Source of the DNA: Pigmentiphaga humi
GTDB taxonomy: Bacteria > Pseudomonadota > Gammaproteobacteria > Burkholderiales > Burkholderiaceae_B
Length of the DNA stretch: 64,000 nt
Assembly (NCBI RefSeq): GCF_900606115.1
Contig: NZ_UWPJ01000008.1
Coordinates: 124,001-188,000 of the forward strand
Direction of reading: 5' to 3'
This document shows, piece by piece, positions 39,541 through 48,916 of this stretch. A model generated the notes under the pieces. It searched no databases. It saw only the letters and a list, made by a program, of their open reading frames with translations, and was not told where the DNA came from. Each line of letters opens with the position of its first letter. Position 1 is the stretch's first letter. Made by a program: the position numbers and the translations under genes.

Positions 39541-42500
39541 AGCCCCAGCAGACGACCCAGGCGCTGGAACAGCATCGGCCAGGCGTCAGTGTCGGCAGGG
39601 AAACGGATAAAGGTATAGCCGCGGTCTTCCCATGCAGCCTGCAAGTCGCGCGGGGTATCGGGCAGGGCGATGGCGGCGTAGTGATCGGGCCAGTGCAACA
39701 ATGTGAGACCCTCGATATCCACGCTTGCCGGGGGCGGACCATCCAGCAGATGCGTAGCCGCCGCCTGTCGCCACTGGCCTGCCCAGCCTGACGAGGCTTC
39801 CGGTTCGGGGGGCAGTAAAGGTTCGGCCTCTTGCTGCTGGGCGATGGATTCGACCTGTGCCAGGCGCCAGAGAATGTGAACTGCTTCTGCGTCGCGGCGA
39901 TCGATCAGTTCGTGGTCGGGCTGGTTGTAATAGGACAACAGGCAACGGTAGCACCCCGCGACGCAGCGAGTGTCAGGCTGTTCCTGGCGGCTCTCGAAGG
40001 TCGGCCATTGGCCACCGTCGACCGGTACGTCGTAGTGCATGATGCGCAACGCGTAGCGCGCCGCCTGTTGCAGCGCCAATGGATCGTTGACTAGCCGGGT
40101 AAGCACGCCTGCGCCGCCTTCGGTCGCCTCATAGAACAGCACGCCATTGCGATGGCGGAGATCGGGCAAGGCCTCGGCCAGCAACTCAGCCTCTTCGAGC
40201 TGGAAGGCTGCTTCAATGCCACGCTTGAGCGCATGCTGCAGGGTGACGAAGGTCTGTTCAGCCCAGGCGCCGCAAGGTTGCAGCAGCAGGGCGTTCTTGT
40301 GATCCTGGACATAGGGAACAACGCGTTGCGGTGGCAGGCGATCCCCTTCGTTGGCGGTGTTGGCCGAACGACGCTCCTCTCCTTCCCACCACCCCGTCCG
40401 GGAGTTGATGAAGAAGCCGAAGTCATTCGGTTGCCGACGCCGGCGCAATCCCTTGTTGATGCGGGTAATGGTGGCACCGGCGCCGTAGCGCAGGGTACAT
40501 ATCTCGCCTTCGCTGTCTCTGGCCAACACGGTGCGCACGTCGATGCGGCGATTGCGGATCGCCCAGCGGAAGGTGGTCTGCAGCTCGAAGGCCTGGCGCT
40601 GGCGCTCCTCGTCGTTGGCGGTGATGCGCTCGGTGGGCTCAGTATCGACGTTGTCGATGCGATACAGGCTGTTGATCTTCAGCGCATCCAACAGCGATTG
40701 GTCGCAGGCGTGGCAGTCGTTCCAATGGGACTCGAAGTGCGCGGCGCCGCAGTTCGAGCAGATGCGTACCGACTGGGTGCTAAGCGTGCCACCGGCACTG
40801 CCGGGATCATCAGATGACAAGGCAATGCGAGCGCGAACCACCCTGTAAGCGCGGCCTTCGTGATACACCAGGCTGCGCGGTCCGAACTCGGAAAGCGCCA
40901 GAAAGCGCGGGCGCTGCAGGAAGGTATTGCCACCCCGCACATCGGCACGACCGGGCACGTAGGCCATCAGCGGCAGCCGCGGGAAGTTGTAGCCTGGGAG
41001 GAAGCCCTCGGTGGCCAAATAGCGGTAGGTGTAAAAATCGCTGGAGAAGGAGTCGCGGCCGTGCAGGAGCAGCTCGATCTGATCGGAGGCCTGCCGCCAA
41101 CGGCGCTTGGCATCGTCGCGCTCGCGCTTATCGGTGATGGCGTAGTTGTTCAAGGTTTCGTTGGCCAGGCGCTTTTGCCGTTCCGCCGACGTGAATAGAT
41201 CCCGCCAGCGATTGAACGCACGATGGAAGGCCTCTGGTGCCGATGCAATGGCCGCCTGGGCATAGGCCTGGCAATCGGTGAACCACGGAGCGCGTTCGGG
41301 CGTCAGGTGTTCCTCCACCATGTGCAGCACATTGATGGCTTGGCGGGTCGCTTCGGCCGTCACCCCTTCCTGACCCAAGGCTTCGACGATGTGCGCTCGC
41401 ACGGGCAGTTGCGGTACGCCGGGATCGACGATGTTGGAAATCGAGCTGTCGAGCTCCTTGCGGCTGGCGGCCAGCCAGACAGCCTGTAGATGGCTCTGGA
41501 TCAGATCCTGGTTGGCCAGATCCAGCAGCGGCGCCTTGACAACGCCATGCACCATGGCGGTGGGATCACGGAAGAAATACTGGTCATGCGGGCTGCGCGC
41601 GGCGCAGTAGGTCACCACCAGCGCCGCCTGACCACTGCGTCCGGCACGGCCGGCGCGCTGCACATAGTTGGCGGGCGTGGGTGGCACGTTTCGCAGGTAC
41701 ACGGCATTCAGCGCCGAGATATCCACGCCCAGTTCCATGGTCGGTGAGCAGAACATCAGGGGCAGGAAGCGCGTGGGCTCGCCCTGCTTGTGGGCGATAT
41801 CGTGCAGTTCGCCGTCGGTCAATGCTTCCCGCTCGCTGTTGCCGAAGCGAAAGCGGCTTTCGCGCAGCGCACGCAGTTCACCATCGACCTGAGCGGTATG
41901 TTCGCGTGCCTCCAGCCCGAACAGGAAACGATCCCGTTGCCCAAGCATCGTGGCGATGGCTTGGTATTGCTGTTTGAAGAACGCATTCGGCCGGCTGCCG
42001 GATGCATCGCCCAGATGGAATCGAACCCGGCCGGCATTGAGACGAAAGCCCGGTACGTTGAACAGAGTGTGTTCATCCCTGCGAATGAATCCGCCCTCTT
42101 GTGCGGCGCGGATCATGGCGTTCAGCAAGGTCTGATAGTCGGCACGTCGCAGGTTGGCCGCCGCCGGCTGCTCCCATATGGTCGAGCTACGCAGGCTCTT
42201 GCCCAGGGCCGTCTGCAGTCCGCCGCGCAGCACCAGTTCTTCATCCTTGCCGCGCAATGCATTCGCATTGGGAGGCTGAAGGAACAGCCAGCGCCAACCG
42301 AGCAGGCGCTCTTCCCGGCCGATGCCCCATGGGTTGCGCAGCAAGCGCAAGGCTTCGTCCTTACGCTGCTGCAACAGGTTGGGATCGAGGGCGGCGGCAT
42401 CCACCGCCAGCCCTTTGCGCATGTAGTCGAAGAGGCAACGGAAGGCCTTTTCACGCGCCAGTGACGTCGCGTTTCGCAGCAGGTCAGGCGCTTTGTCGAA

Positions 42501-44804
42501 ACGCACCGCCTCATTGCAAAATGCCTGCAGGCCGGAGTAGTCCGCCTCCAGCAACCCCAGTTCTTCCAGGTTCGGATTGGTGTAGCGCCAACCACGACGC
42601 TGATCGAACCAGGCGCGGTACGCGAGCACGAAGCGCAAGGCTTCCTCCGCATCGGCCAGATTCCGACCGACTGATTGCGGTTCCTGCATCCACTCACCCC
42701 GGTGGCTTTCTTCCGGGGTTTCCGCCGTGCTCAGTGGCTGATCGAAGCCCAAGGCCGCTCGCACTGCCGCACCCAGTCCACTGTCGCCCAAACCCGCCGC
42801 GCCAGCTTGTACCAGCGCCCGATAGATGGCGCCGCGCAACAGACTGACGAAGGTGAAATCATTGAAATGGCCTGCCTGGAGCGCTGCATCCTGGCGGTTG
42901 TCGGTGAAGCCGAGCAGTTTTCGCTTGTCCGAGCCAATGGATGGCTGGCCGTGCATCCAGCGCAGCGCACTGGTGGTCAGCAGCGTCGTCGCCGAGCTTC
43001 GCCCTTCCGCAGACAGTGCCGAAAGACGATTGCTGTCCTTGCCCTGGGCGCCATGCACCGTGCGGCAACGCAAGCAGTAACGGAACTTGCCGGGCAAGAA
43101 CCAGGCCTCCTGGCCACGCCCGACTCTGCCATTGGCTTGAATCGAGAGTTGTTCCGCCTCCAGGCGCTGATGGGTGCGCTTGAACCTCACCTCACCATGT
43201 CGCGTGATCTCTATCCAGGACTCCGGATAGTCCTCTACCTTGCCGGTAAATTCGATGGGATCGTTGGCGTTCAGGGGCAGCAGGAAGCCCAGCCTTTCGC
43301 CAATGGCATCCTCTTCGACTTCGGAGGCGTCCGTGTCGTCGTCCCGCATTTTTGGCATGTCGTCGATGTCGCGGGCTAGCACCTCCCAACCGGCATCGTC
43401 TCGACGCATCCTGACGGGGTGGTACTCCTGCCCACAATCCCGGCAGAAGTGCGTGGAGTACAACCGTTTTTGCTCATCTCCGGGCAGGAACTGCTGTCCC
43501 TCCAACTCAACGGGGCGTGTCCCCGGGGCATCGAGGGTCGTGAACACGACGCCAGCACCGCTGATGAACTGGTGGAGACGAAAGGCGAAGAAGGCTTTTT
43601 CGCTGCCGTGCCCGTCGAGACGACGACTCTTTTCGGGTTGGGCTGCCAGCAGCAGCATGGCGCGCAGCATGGCACCCGCAATCACTTCATCCCTTCCCGA
43701 CTCTTCGGCCAGGCGCTCGGTGGCCTTGGCAAAGGTCAGGGGATTAGCACGAACCCATTTCCCTCCCTGTTCGCGCGTGATGCCAAGGCGTGTTTCCACC
43801 CAGATCGCCAAAGGATGTTGTCGCAACGTGGCATCATCGGCATGCGTGGAAACGCCCGCGTCGATGGCGGCGCCCAGTTGCGATCTGACCGAGTCGGCAG
43901 TCTCGGATGGCTCTGTAGCCCGTTCCAGATCTTCGGTGACGACATTGAAGGGCGATATCTGGGTTGCGAACAACGTGGAGGCAACGGAAGCGACTTTTTG
44001 GTTGCGATCTTCCTGACTGCCGCCCGACGCCATCGTGGCGGACGTGCCGATGCACTGCAGGTACTCCGGTGCCAGCCGTTCTCGAACGCGCCTCACCAAC
44101 ATGGCCACGTCGGCGCCTTGCCGTCCGCGATAGGTATGCAATTCATCCAGCACCAGAAACTGCAGGCCGGCGCAGTTGGCGATCACCCGGCTGTCGGTCT
44201 CGTTCTGCCGAGTCATGAGCATTTCCAACATCATGAAGTTGGTCAGCAGAATGTCCGGCGGGTTATCCCGAATCCTATCCCGCTCCTCCTTGCTTTCCTG
44301 GCCGGTATAGCGCGCGAAGGTTACCGGCCCATCGTTGCCTACGAACTTGATCAGCTCTTCGCGCTGACTGTTGGCCAGAGCGTTCATTGGGTAGATCACG
44401 ATGGCTCGAGTTCTGGGCATGCTGTCGTGGGCTTTGGCGCGCAGCACCGCATCTACGATCGGGATGAAGAAGCATAACGATTTACCCGAGCCGGTTCCCG
44501 TGGTCACCACGTAACTCTCGCCCCGGGAGGAGAACGCGATCGCCTGTTCCTGGTGGGTGTAGAGATCGATGGGGAACAGAGCGGCCGTTGCCGCCAGCAA
44601 TTCGTTCGTGCCGGCAAGCTGCTGTGTCGACCGTCCCTGGCGATAGCGCGGATTGATCTGTATCAGCGGCTCCGGCCAGTAACGGCCGCCGTCATAGGCC
44701 GCATGAACGCCCGAGCGGATATCTTCCGCCCGAATGGAAGTGAAAGAACTCGCGAACTGGCTATAGTCCTCGATCAACTGGCTTCTGAGTGAGAAAACAT
44801 CCAT
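39537..44804 (-). CDS. DEAD/DEAH-box helicase with C-terminal DUF1998 (DrmA/DrmB- or DruE-like)
   Basis: A 1755-residue helicase. The N-terminal RecA lobe has T-G-T-G-S-G-K-S at 102-109, V-L-D-E-L-H at 218-223 and G-T-S-A-T-M. The second lobe includes Y-V-Q-R-A-G-R-A-G-R-S-G. Zinc-finger-like cysteine pairs occur in the middle and late parts (C-R-D-C-G-Q, C-L-R-C-R-T, C-S-N-C-G). A C-terminal DUF1998-type region ends in C-V-A-G-C-Y-R-C-L-L-S-Y-Y. DISARM encodes the helicase (DrmA) and DUF1998 protein (DrmB) as two genes; here they are joined in one chain, as in DruE of Druantia. It probably supplies translocase activity to the system. Confidence 0.9.
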   Translation of the reverse strand: MDVFSLRSQLIEDYSQFASSFTSIRAEDIRSGVHAAYDGGRYWPEPLIQINPRYRQGRSTQQLAGTNELLAATAALFPIDLYTHQEQAIAFSSRGESYVVTTGTGSGKSLCFFIPIVDAVLRAKAHDSMPRTRAIVIYPMNALANSQREELIKFVGNDGPVTFARYTGQESKEERDRIRDNPPDILLTNFMMLEMLMTRQNETDSRVIANCAGLQFLVLDELHTYRGRQGADVAMLVRRVRERLAPEYLQCIGTSATMASGGSQEDRNQKVASVASTLFATQISPFNVVTEDLERATEPSETADSVRSQLGAAIDAGVSTHADDATLRQHPLAIWVETRLGITREQGGKWVRANPLTFAKATERLAEESGRDEVIAGAMLRAMLLLAAQPEKSRRLDGHGSEKAFFAFRLHQFISGAGVVFTTLDAPGTRPVELEGQQFLPGDEQKRLYSTHFCRDCGQEYHPVRMRRDDAGWEVLARDIDDMPKMRDDDTDASEVEEDAIGERLGFLLPLNANDPIEFTGKVEDYPESWIEITRHGEVRFKRTHQRLEAEQLSIQANGRVGRGQEAWFLPGKFRYCLRCRTVHGAQGKDSNRLSALSAEGRSSATTLLTTSALRWMHGQPSIGSDKRKLLGFTDNRQDAALQAGHFNDFTFVSLLRGAIYRALVQAGAAGLGDSGLGAAVRAALGFDQPLSTAETPEESHRGEWMQEPQSVGRNLADAEEALRFVLAYRAWFDQRRGWRYTNPNLEELGLLEADYSGLQAFCNEAVRFDKAPDLLRNATSLAREKAFRCLFDYMRKGLAVDAAALDPNLLQQRKDEALRLLRNPWGIGREERLLGWRWLFLQPPNANALRGKDEELVLRGGLQTALGKSLRSSTIWEQPAAANLRRADYQTLLNAMIRAAQEGGFIRRDEHTLFNVPGFRLNAGRVRFHLGDASGSRPNAFFKQQYQAIATMLGQRDRFLFGLEAREHTAQVDGELRALRESRFRFGNSEREALTDGELHDIAHKQGEPTRFLPLMFCSPTMELGVDISALNAVYLRNVPPTPANYVQRAGRAGRSGQAALVVTYCAARSPHDQYFFRDPTAMVHGVVKAPLLDLANQDLIQSHLQAVWLAASRKELDSSISNIVDPGVPQLPVRAHIVEALGQEGVTAEATRQAINVLHMVEEHLTPERAPWFTDCQAYAQAAIASAPEAFHRAFNRWRDLFTSAERQKRLANETLNNYAITDKRERDDAKRRWRQASDQIELLLHGRDSFSSDFYTYRYLATEGFLPGYNFPRLPLMAYVPGRADVRGGNTFLQRPRFLALSEFGPRSLVYHEGRAYRVVRARIALSSDDPGSAGGTLSTQSVRICSNCGAAHFESHWNDCHACDQSLLDALKINSLYRIDNVDTEPTERITANDEERQRQAFELQTTFRWAIRNRRIDVRTVLARDSEGEICTLRYGAGATITRINKGLRRRRQPNDFGFFINSRTGWWEGEERRSANTANEGDRLPPQRVVPYVQDHKNALLLQPCGAWAEQTFVTLQHALKRGIEAAFQLEEAELLAEALPDLRHRNGVLFYEATEGGAGVLTRLVNDPLALQQAARYALRIMHYDVPVDGGQWPTFESRQEQPDTRCVAGCYRCLLSYYNQPDHELIDRRDAEAVHILWRLAQVESIAQQQEAEPLLPPEPEASSGWAGQWRQAAATHLLDGPPPASVDIEGLTLLHWPDHYAAIALPDTPRDLQAAWEDRGYTFIRFPADTDAWPMLFQRLGRLLGL

Positions 44805-44815
44805 CGTGTCGTCCT

Positions 44816-45898
44816 CTATTGATCTTCGTTGATCGTGCTATCAGGGCCGGCTGCCGTAATGCGCTTCCATTTCGCCCCCCGTCCCTTGCCCGTTGATTCG
44901 ATCAACCCTTCCAATTTCATCGCCCGCAGCACTAGCCGCACCATGTCCCGGCTCACGCCTGGGCAGGCTTCTTCGATCTCGGAAATAGAAAACGGCAGTG
45001 TGCGCCCCAGGACTTCCGCGCGCACCCGGTCGCCCTTGCTGCCGCGGCCACGCTCGATGGTGCCGACACGCTCCTCGAACTCGCGGTAGGCCCGTAGCAA
45101 AGCACCCCAGAAGTAATCAAGCCAGGGTTTGACGTCGTGCTGCCCCTGGTGCCATCCCTGCGAACTGGCTTCCAGCGTCTCGTAATAGCCTTCCTTGGTG
45201 TCCTCGAAGATGCGTTCCAAACTGATGTAGCGACCCACGGCATAGTCGAAGTGGTAAAGCAGCAGCAAGGTCAGCAAGCGGGACATGCGGCCGTTGCCGT
45301 CCGGAAACGGATGGATGCACAGGAAGTCGAGCATCGCCAGCGGCGCCAAAACCAGCGGGTCGGCCAGATGCTGATCCAGCGCGGTGGCGTAGCGCCCGGT
45401 CAGATCGGCCATGGCCATGGGCGTGAGGTGCGCAGCAACTGGCTGGAAACGCAAACGCGATGTGCCGTCTGGGTGACGCTCGATGATGTCGTTGTTGGTA
45501 GCCTTCCAGCGCCCGCCCGCCTGCGGCATATAGCGGTACAGCAGGGTATGTAATTGCAGCACAACACCCTCGCTGAAGGGCATGTGCGTGGCGGACTCGT
45601 GGATCAGCGCCAGGGCATCACGGTAGCCGGCGATCTCCTGTTCGGAGCGGCTCTTTGGTGTTGCGTTGCGGATGACCAGAGACTTCAGCCGCGAGGGCGC
45701 TACGACAACACCTTCTAGTCGGTTGGATGACTCGGTGGACTCCACCACCGCGATCTGGCGCAAGCCCTTGAGGGCTTCGGGCGACTGCGCGGCGTAGAGT
45801 TGCTGCTTGCCCTGGTACTCGCCCAATGTGCGCAACGTGGCAGCCTGGGTACCGTCGAAGCGCAGCGCGGCAAGGTACTCGGGTGTGAGCGAGTGCAT
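44816..45898 (-). CDS. Fic-domain protein with N-terminal inhibitory motif and winged helix
   Basis: A 360-residue Fic protein, first gene of the putative defence operon and 11 nt from the helicase. The catalytic motif H-P-F-P-D-G-N-G-R-M-S-R is intact at 196-207, so it should transfer AMP or another nucleotide part to a target. A class II inhibitory motif S-N-R-L-E-G is at 58-63, which keeps such enzymes low in activity. The C-terminal ~90 residues look like a winged helix. Fic-wHTH proteins may modify themselves or bind DNA. A regulatory role at the nearby palindrome, or a toxin role, is inference. Confidence 0.9.
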   Translation of the reverse strand: MHSLTPEYLAALRFDGTQAATLRTLGEYQGKQQLYAAQSPEALKGLRQIAVVESTESSNRLEGVVVAPSRLKSLVIRNATPKSRSEQEIAGYRDALALIHESATHMPFSEGVVLQLHTLLYRYMPQAGGRWKATNNDIIERHPDGTSRLRFQPVAAHLTPMAMADLTGRYATALDQHLADPLVLAPLAMLDFLCIHPFPDGNGRMSRLLTLLLLYHFDYAVGRYISLERIFEDTKEGYYETLEASSQGWHQGQHDVKPWLDYFWGALLRAYREFEERVGTIERGRGSKGDRVRAEVLGRTLPFSISEIEEACPGVSRDMVRLVLRAMKLEGLIESTGKGRGAKWKRITAAGPDSTINEDQ

Positions 45899-46244
45899 GG
45901 AAATGTAAGCCCAGGCTATCTAAATGGGTAATCATAGCCGTTAAATGGGGTATTTTCTCTAAAAATACCTCATTACAAGTGTCTGACTACCCCATTCCCT
46001 GAACGCAGGATCGGTCGTGAGGGGCCGGCATGGCAGACCAGGAAGGAAATGGGTGACATGAATCTTAAAAAGGGGAATGAAGCACTAATTACCCCATTTA
46101 TCCCATTGCTTACCCCATTCCCCGCGCCCAGCCTTGGGCAACGGCAAATGGCAAGGGAACGGCACTCAAGGGACAACGGCCCTATCTAGAAAAGGAAAAG
46201 GCCACTCCCGTCCATTCGTTCTGCAACACCCGGCCAACTCTTAC
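45899..46244. promoter_or_regulatory. Promoter region of the defence operon with iterated TACCCCATT motifs
   Basis: There is no gene in these 346 bases. They separate the integrase 3' end from the Fic start and are AT-richer than their surroundings. TACCCCATT or close variants occur at 45988-45996, 46090-46098, 46099-46107 (TATCCCATT) and 46111-46119. Reverse-strand forms occur at about 45922-45929 (AAATGGGT), 45943-45951 (AAATGGGGT) and 46047-46054 (AAATGGGT). This clustering around one start region suggests a multi-site operator controlling the operon. Confidence 0.6.
45944..45974. promoter_or_regulatory. 13-5-13 inverted repeat upstream of fic (operator candidate)
   Basis: AATGGGGTATTTT at 45944-45956 and AAAATACCTCATT at 45962-45974 pair at 12 of 13 positions, with a 5-nt spacer. 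It lies about 45-75 nt before the Fic start codon on the minus strand, as expected for a site bound by a dimeric regulator over or near the promoter. It is the most symmetrical of the TACCCCATT-type motifs here. It has no U-rich tail, so it is not an ordinary terminator. Confidence 0.6.
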
Positions 46245-47456
46245 CTATGCCGCGCCACTGTCTTCCGCCGCACCCAGATAATCCGCCCAGTCCTGTAGCA
46301 GAGCCCTTCTCTGATCCAGCAGCAACGCCTTGTTGTACGTCGCCCGCACCTTGTTGCTCTCCACGTGGGCAAGCTGTCGCTCGATCGCATCAGGCCGGTA
46401 TCCGTTCTCATTGGCCCAGGTTGAAAAGGTCGTCCGCCAGCAATGCGGCGTCGTGCCCCGCCCCAGATTCATGTCACGCATGGCGTAGGTGAGTCGGTTG
46501 GGCGTAGTGAAGCCCTTGCCGCTCCGGTGTGGGAACAGATAGCGGCCACCACCCGTGATGCACTGCAAATCCTTCAGCACGGCAATGGCCTGCATAGACA
46601 ACGGGCTGACATGGTCACGCCGCGCTTTCATCTTCGCCGCAGGCCGACGCCACAGCGCATCCTCAAAGTCGAACTCGTCCCACTCGGCATCCGCCGCTTC
46701 CCCTGGGCGGCAGGCCGTCAGCGCAATCAGCCGCAGGCACAGCGAGGTTTCCGGATAGCCCCGGTAGCCGCGCAACTCCTGATAGAACTTCTGAATCTGC
46801 TCTCGCGTCATCGCCGCCTTGCTCTCGCTGAACGGCACGCGTAGCAGCCCGCGCAGGCTGGGAATTGGATTTGCCTCGACCAGTCCCCGCACCACCGCAA
46901 ACTCGAAGATCGCCGACAGATCGCCTTTGACGTGAATCGCCGCCCACGCACCGTGGGCCCTGCACTTTTCCAGTAATGGGCGAATCTGCTTCACGCCAAT
47001 GTCGCTCATCGGCATCCCATCGAACGTGAGTGACAGATACTTCCTGATGCGGGACTCTTTCGTCCGGTAGGAACTCTGTGCGAAGACTGGCTTGATCTCG
47101 GCCAGGTACGTTTTCGCAACTTTGGCAAACGAACTTTCGCGGGCGCGCTTGCGTTCCTCCAGTGCTTCCAGGTTGCGCTGCTTGAGCTGCTGCCGCTCAT
47201 GAGCAGGATGGATACCCTGCTTGACCAAGGCACGGGCCTTTTCTCGGGCCGCGCGCGCCTCTGCAAGGCTCACTTGGGGAAAGCTGCCGATGGCAAAGAG
47301 GTTTTCCTTGCCTTGCAGGCGATATTTCCACCGCCAGAGCTTGCCACCGGTGGGCTTGACCAGCAGGAACAGGCCCCCGCCGTCTGAAAGTTTCCAATCT
47401 CGATCAGTCGGTTTGGCCGCCTTGACCTTGGCATCCGTGAGTAGATTCTCGGGCAT
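46245..47456 (-). CDS. P4-like tyrosine integrase (DUF4102 N-terminus)
   Basis: A 403-residue site-specific recombinase. The N-terminal ~90 residues are a DUF4102/arm-binding domain (L-S-D-G-G-G-L-F-L-L-V). The catalytic domain has R250 in T-A-C-R-P-G-E-A, H338-C-W-R341, H364 and the nucleophile Tyr374 in R-A-T-Y-N-K-A. All key residues are present, so it should be active. It sits 196 bp from the ychF stop, next to the right-end repeats, as expected for an island integrase. Its promoter probably overlaps the GTACCCCC repeats. Confidence 0.95.
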   Translation of the reverse strand: MPENLLTDAKVKAAKPTDRDWKLSDGGGLFLLVKPTGGKLWRWKYRLQGKENLFAIGSFPQVSLAEARAAREKARALVKQGIHPAHERQQLKQRNLEALEERKRARESSFAKVAKTYLAEIKPVFAQSSYRTKESRIRKYLSLTFDGMPMSDIGVKQIRPLLEKCRAHGAWAAIHVKGDLSAIFEFAVVRGLVEANPIPSLRGLLRVPFSESKAAMTREQIQKFYQELRGYRGYPETSLCLRLIALTACRPGEAADAEWDEFDFEDALWRRPAAKMKARRDHVSPLSMQAIAVLKDLQCITGGGRYLFPHRSGKGFTTPNRLTYAMRDMNLGRGTTPHCWRTTFSTWANENGYRPDAIERQLAHVESNKVRATYNKALLLDQRRALLQDWADYLGAAEDSGAA

Positions 47457-47480
47457 CGTTGGACTCCACTGCGGGGAGAT

Positions 47481-47522
47481 GTACCCCCACGGTTGAACAC
47501 GAGTACCCCCAACGCTACCCCC
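47481..47522. repeat. GTACCCCC octamer repeats at the right island end
   Basis: GTACCCCC lies at 47481-47488 and 47503-47510, with a variant CTACCCCC at 47515-47522. They stand directly upstream of the integrase start and mirror the three octamers near the left end. Integrase or excisionase binding would explain their presence at both ends, and may also control the integrase gene. Confidence 0.55.
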
Positions 47523-47652
47523 GAATTTTTCAGACCTCGATGAACAATAGGAACGCTCAGCAGACCGTATTGTTTCTGCAACCCATTGATTTCAAATGGG
47601 CCAACCTGTCCACCAAGCGCTACTGAGCGCCACCGAGATCCAGCAAAAAGCG

Positions 47653-48744
<1,092 letters not shown>

Positions 48745-48916
48745 GGGTATTTCCTTTTGATCAAGACCGGTGATTGTAGCCTTGTCACGGGTCCGGCCGC
48801 CCCATCGCGGGAGCGCGCGCCCCGTCTTGCCGCGCGGATCGGCTTTCGAAGGAATGCGCGCCGAATCCGCCCCATAATGGCGGCTCGTCACTGCGATAGG
48901 CCCGCGTCCCTCCCAC

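Noticed and set aside
45899-46244. CRISPR array suspected from the repeated TACCCCATT motifs
   Set aside because: The motif is only about 9 bp with irregular spacing and mixed directions, and no cas gene is nearby.
47457-47652. tRNA gene as island attachment site
   Set aside because: No cloverleaf-like sequence or CCA end is visible; the repeat lies in the ychF 3' end instead.
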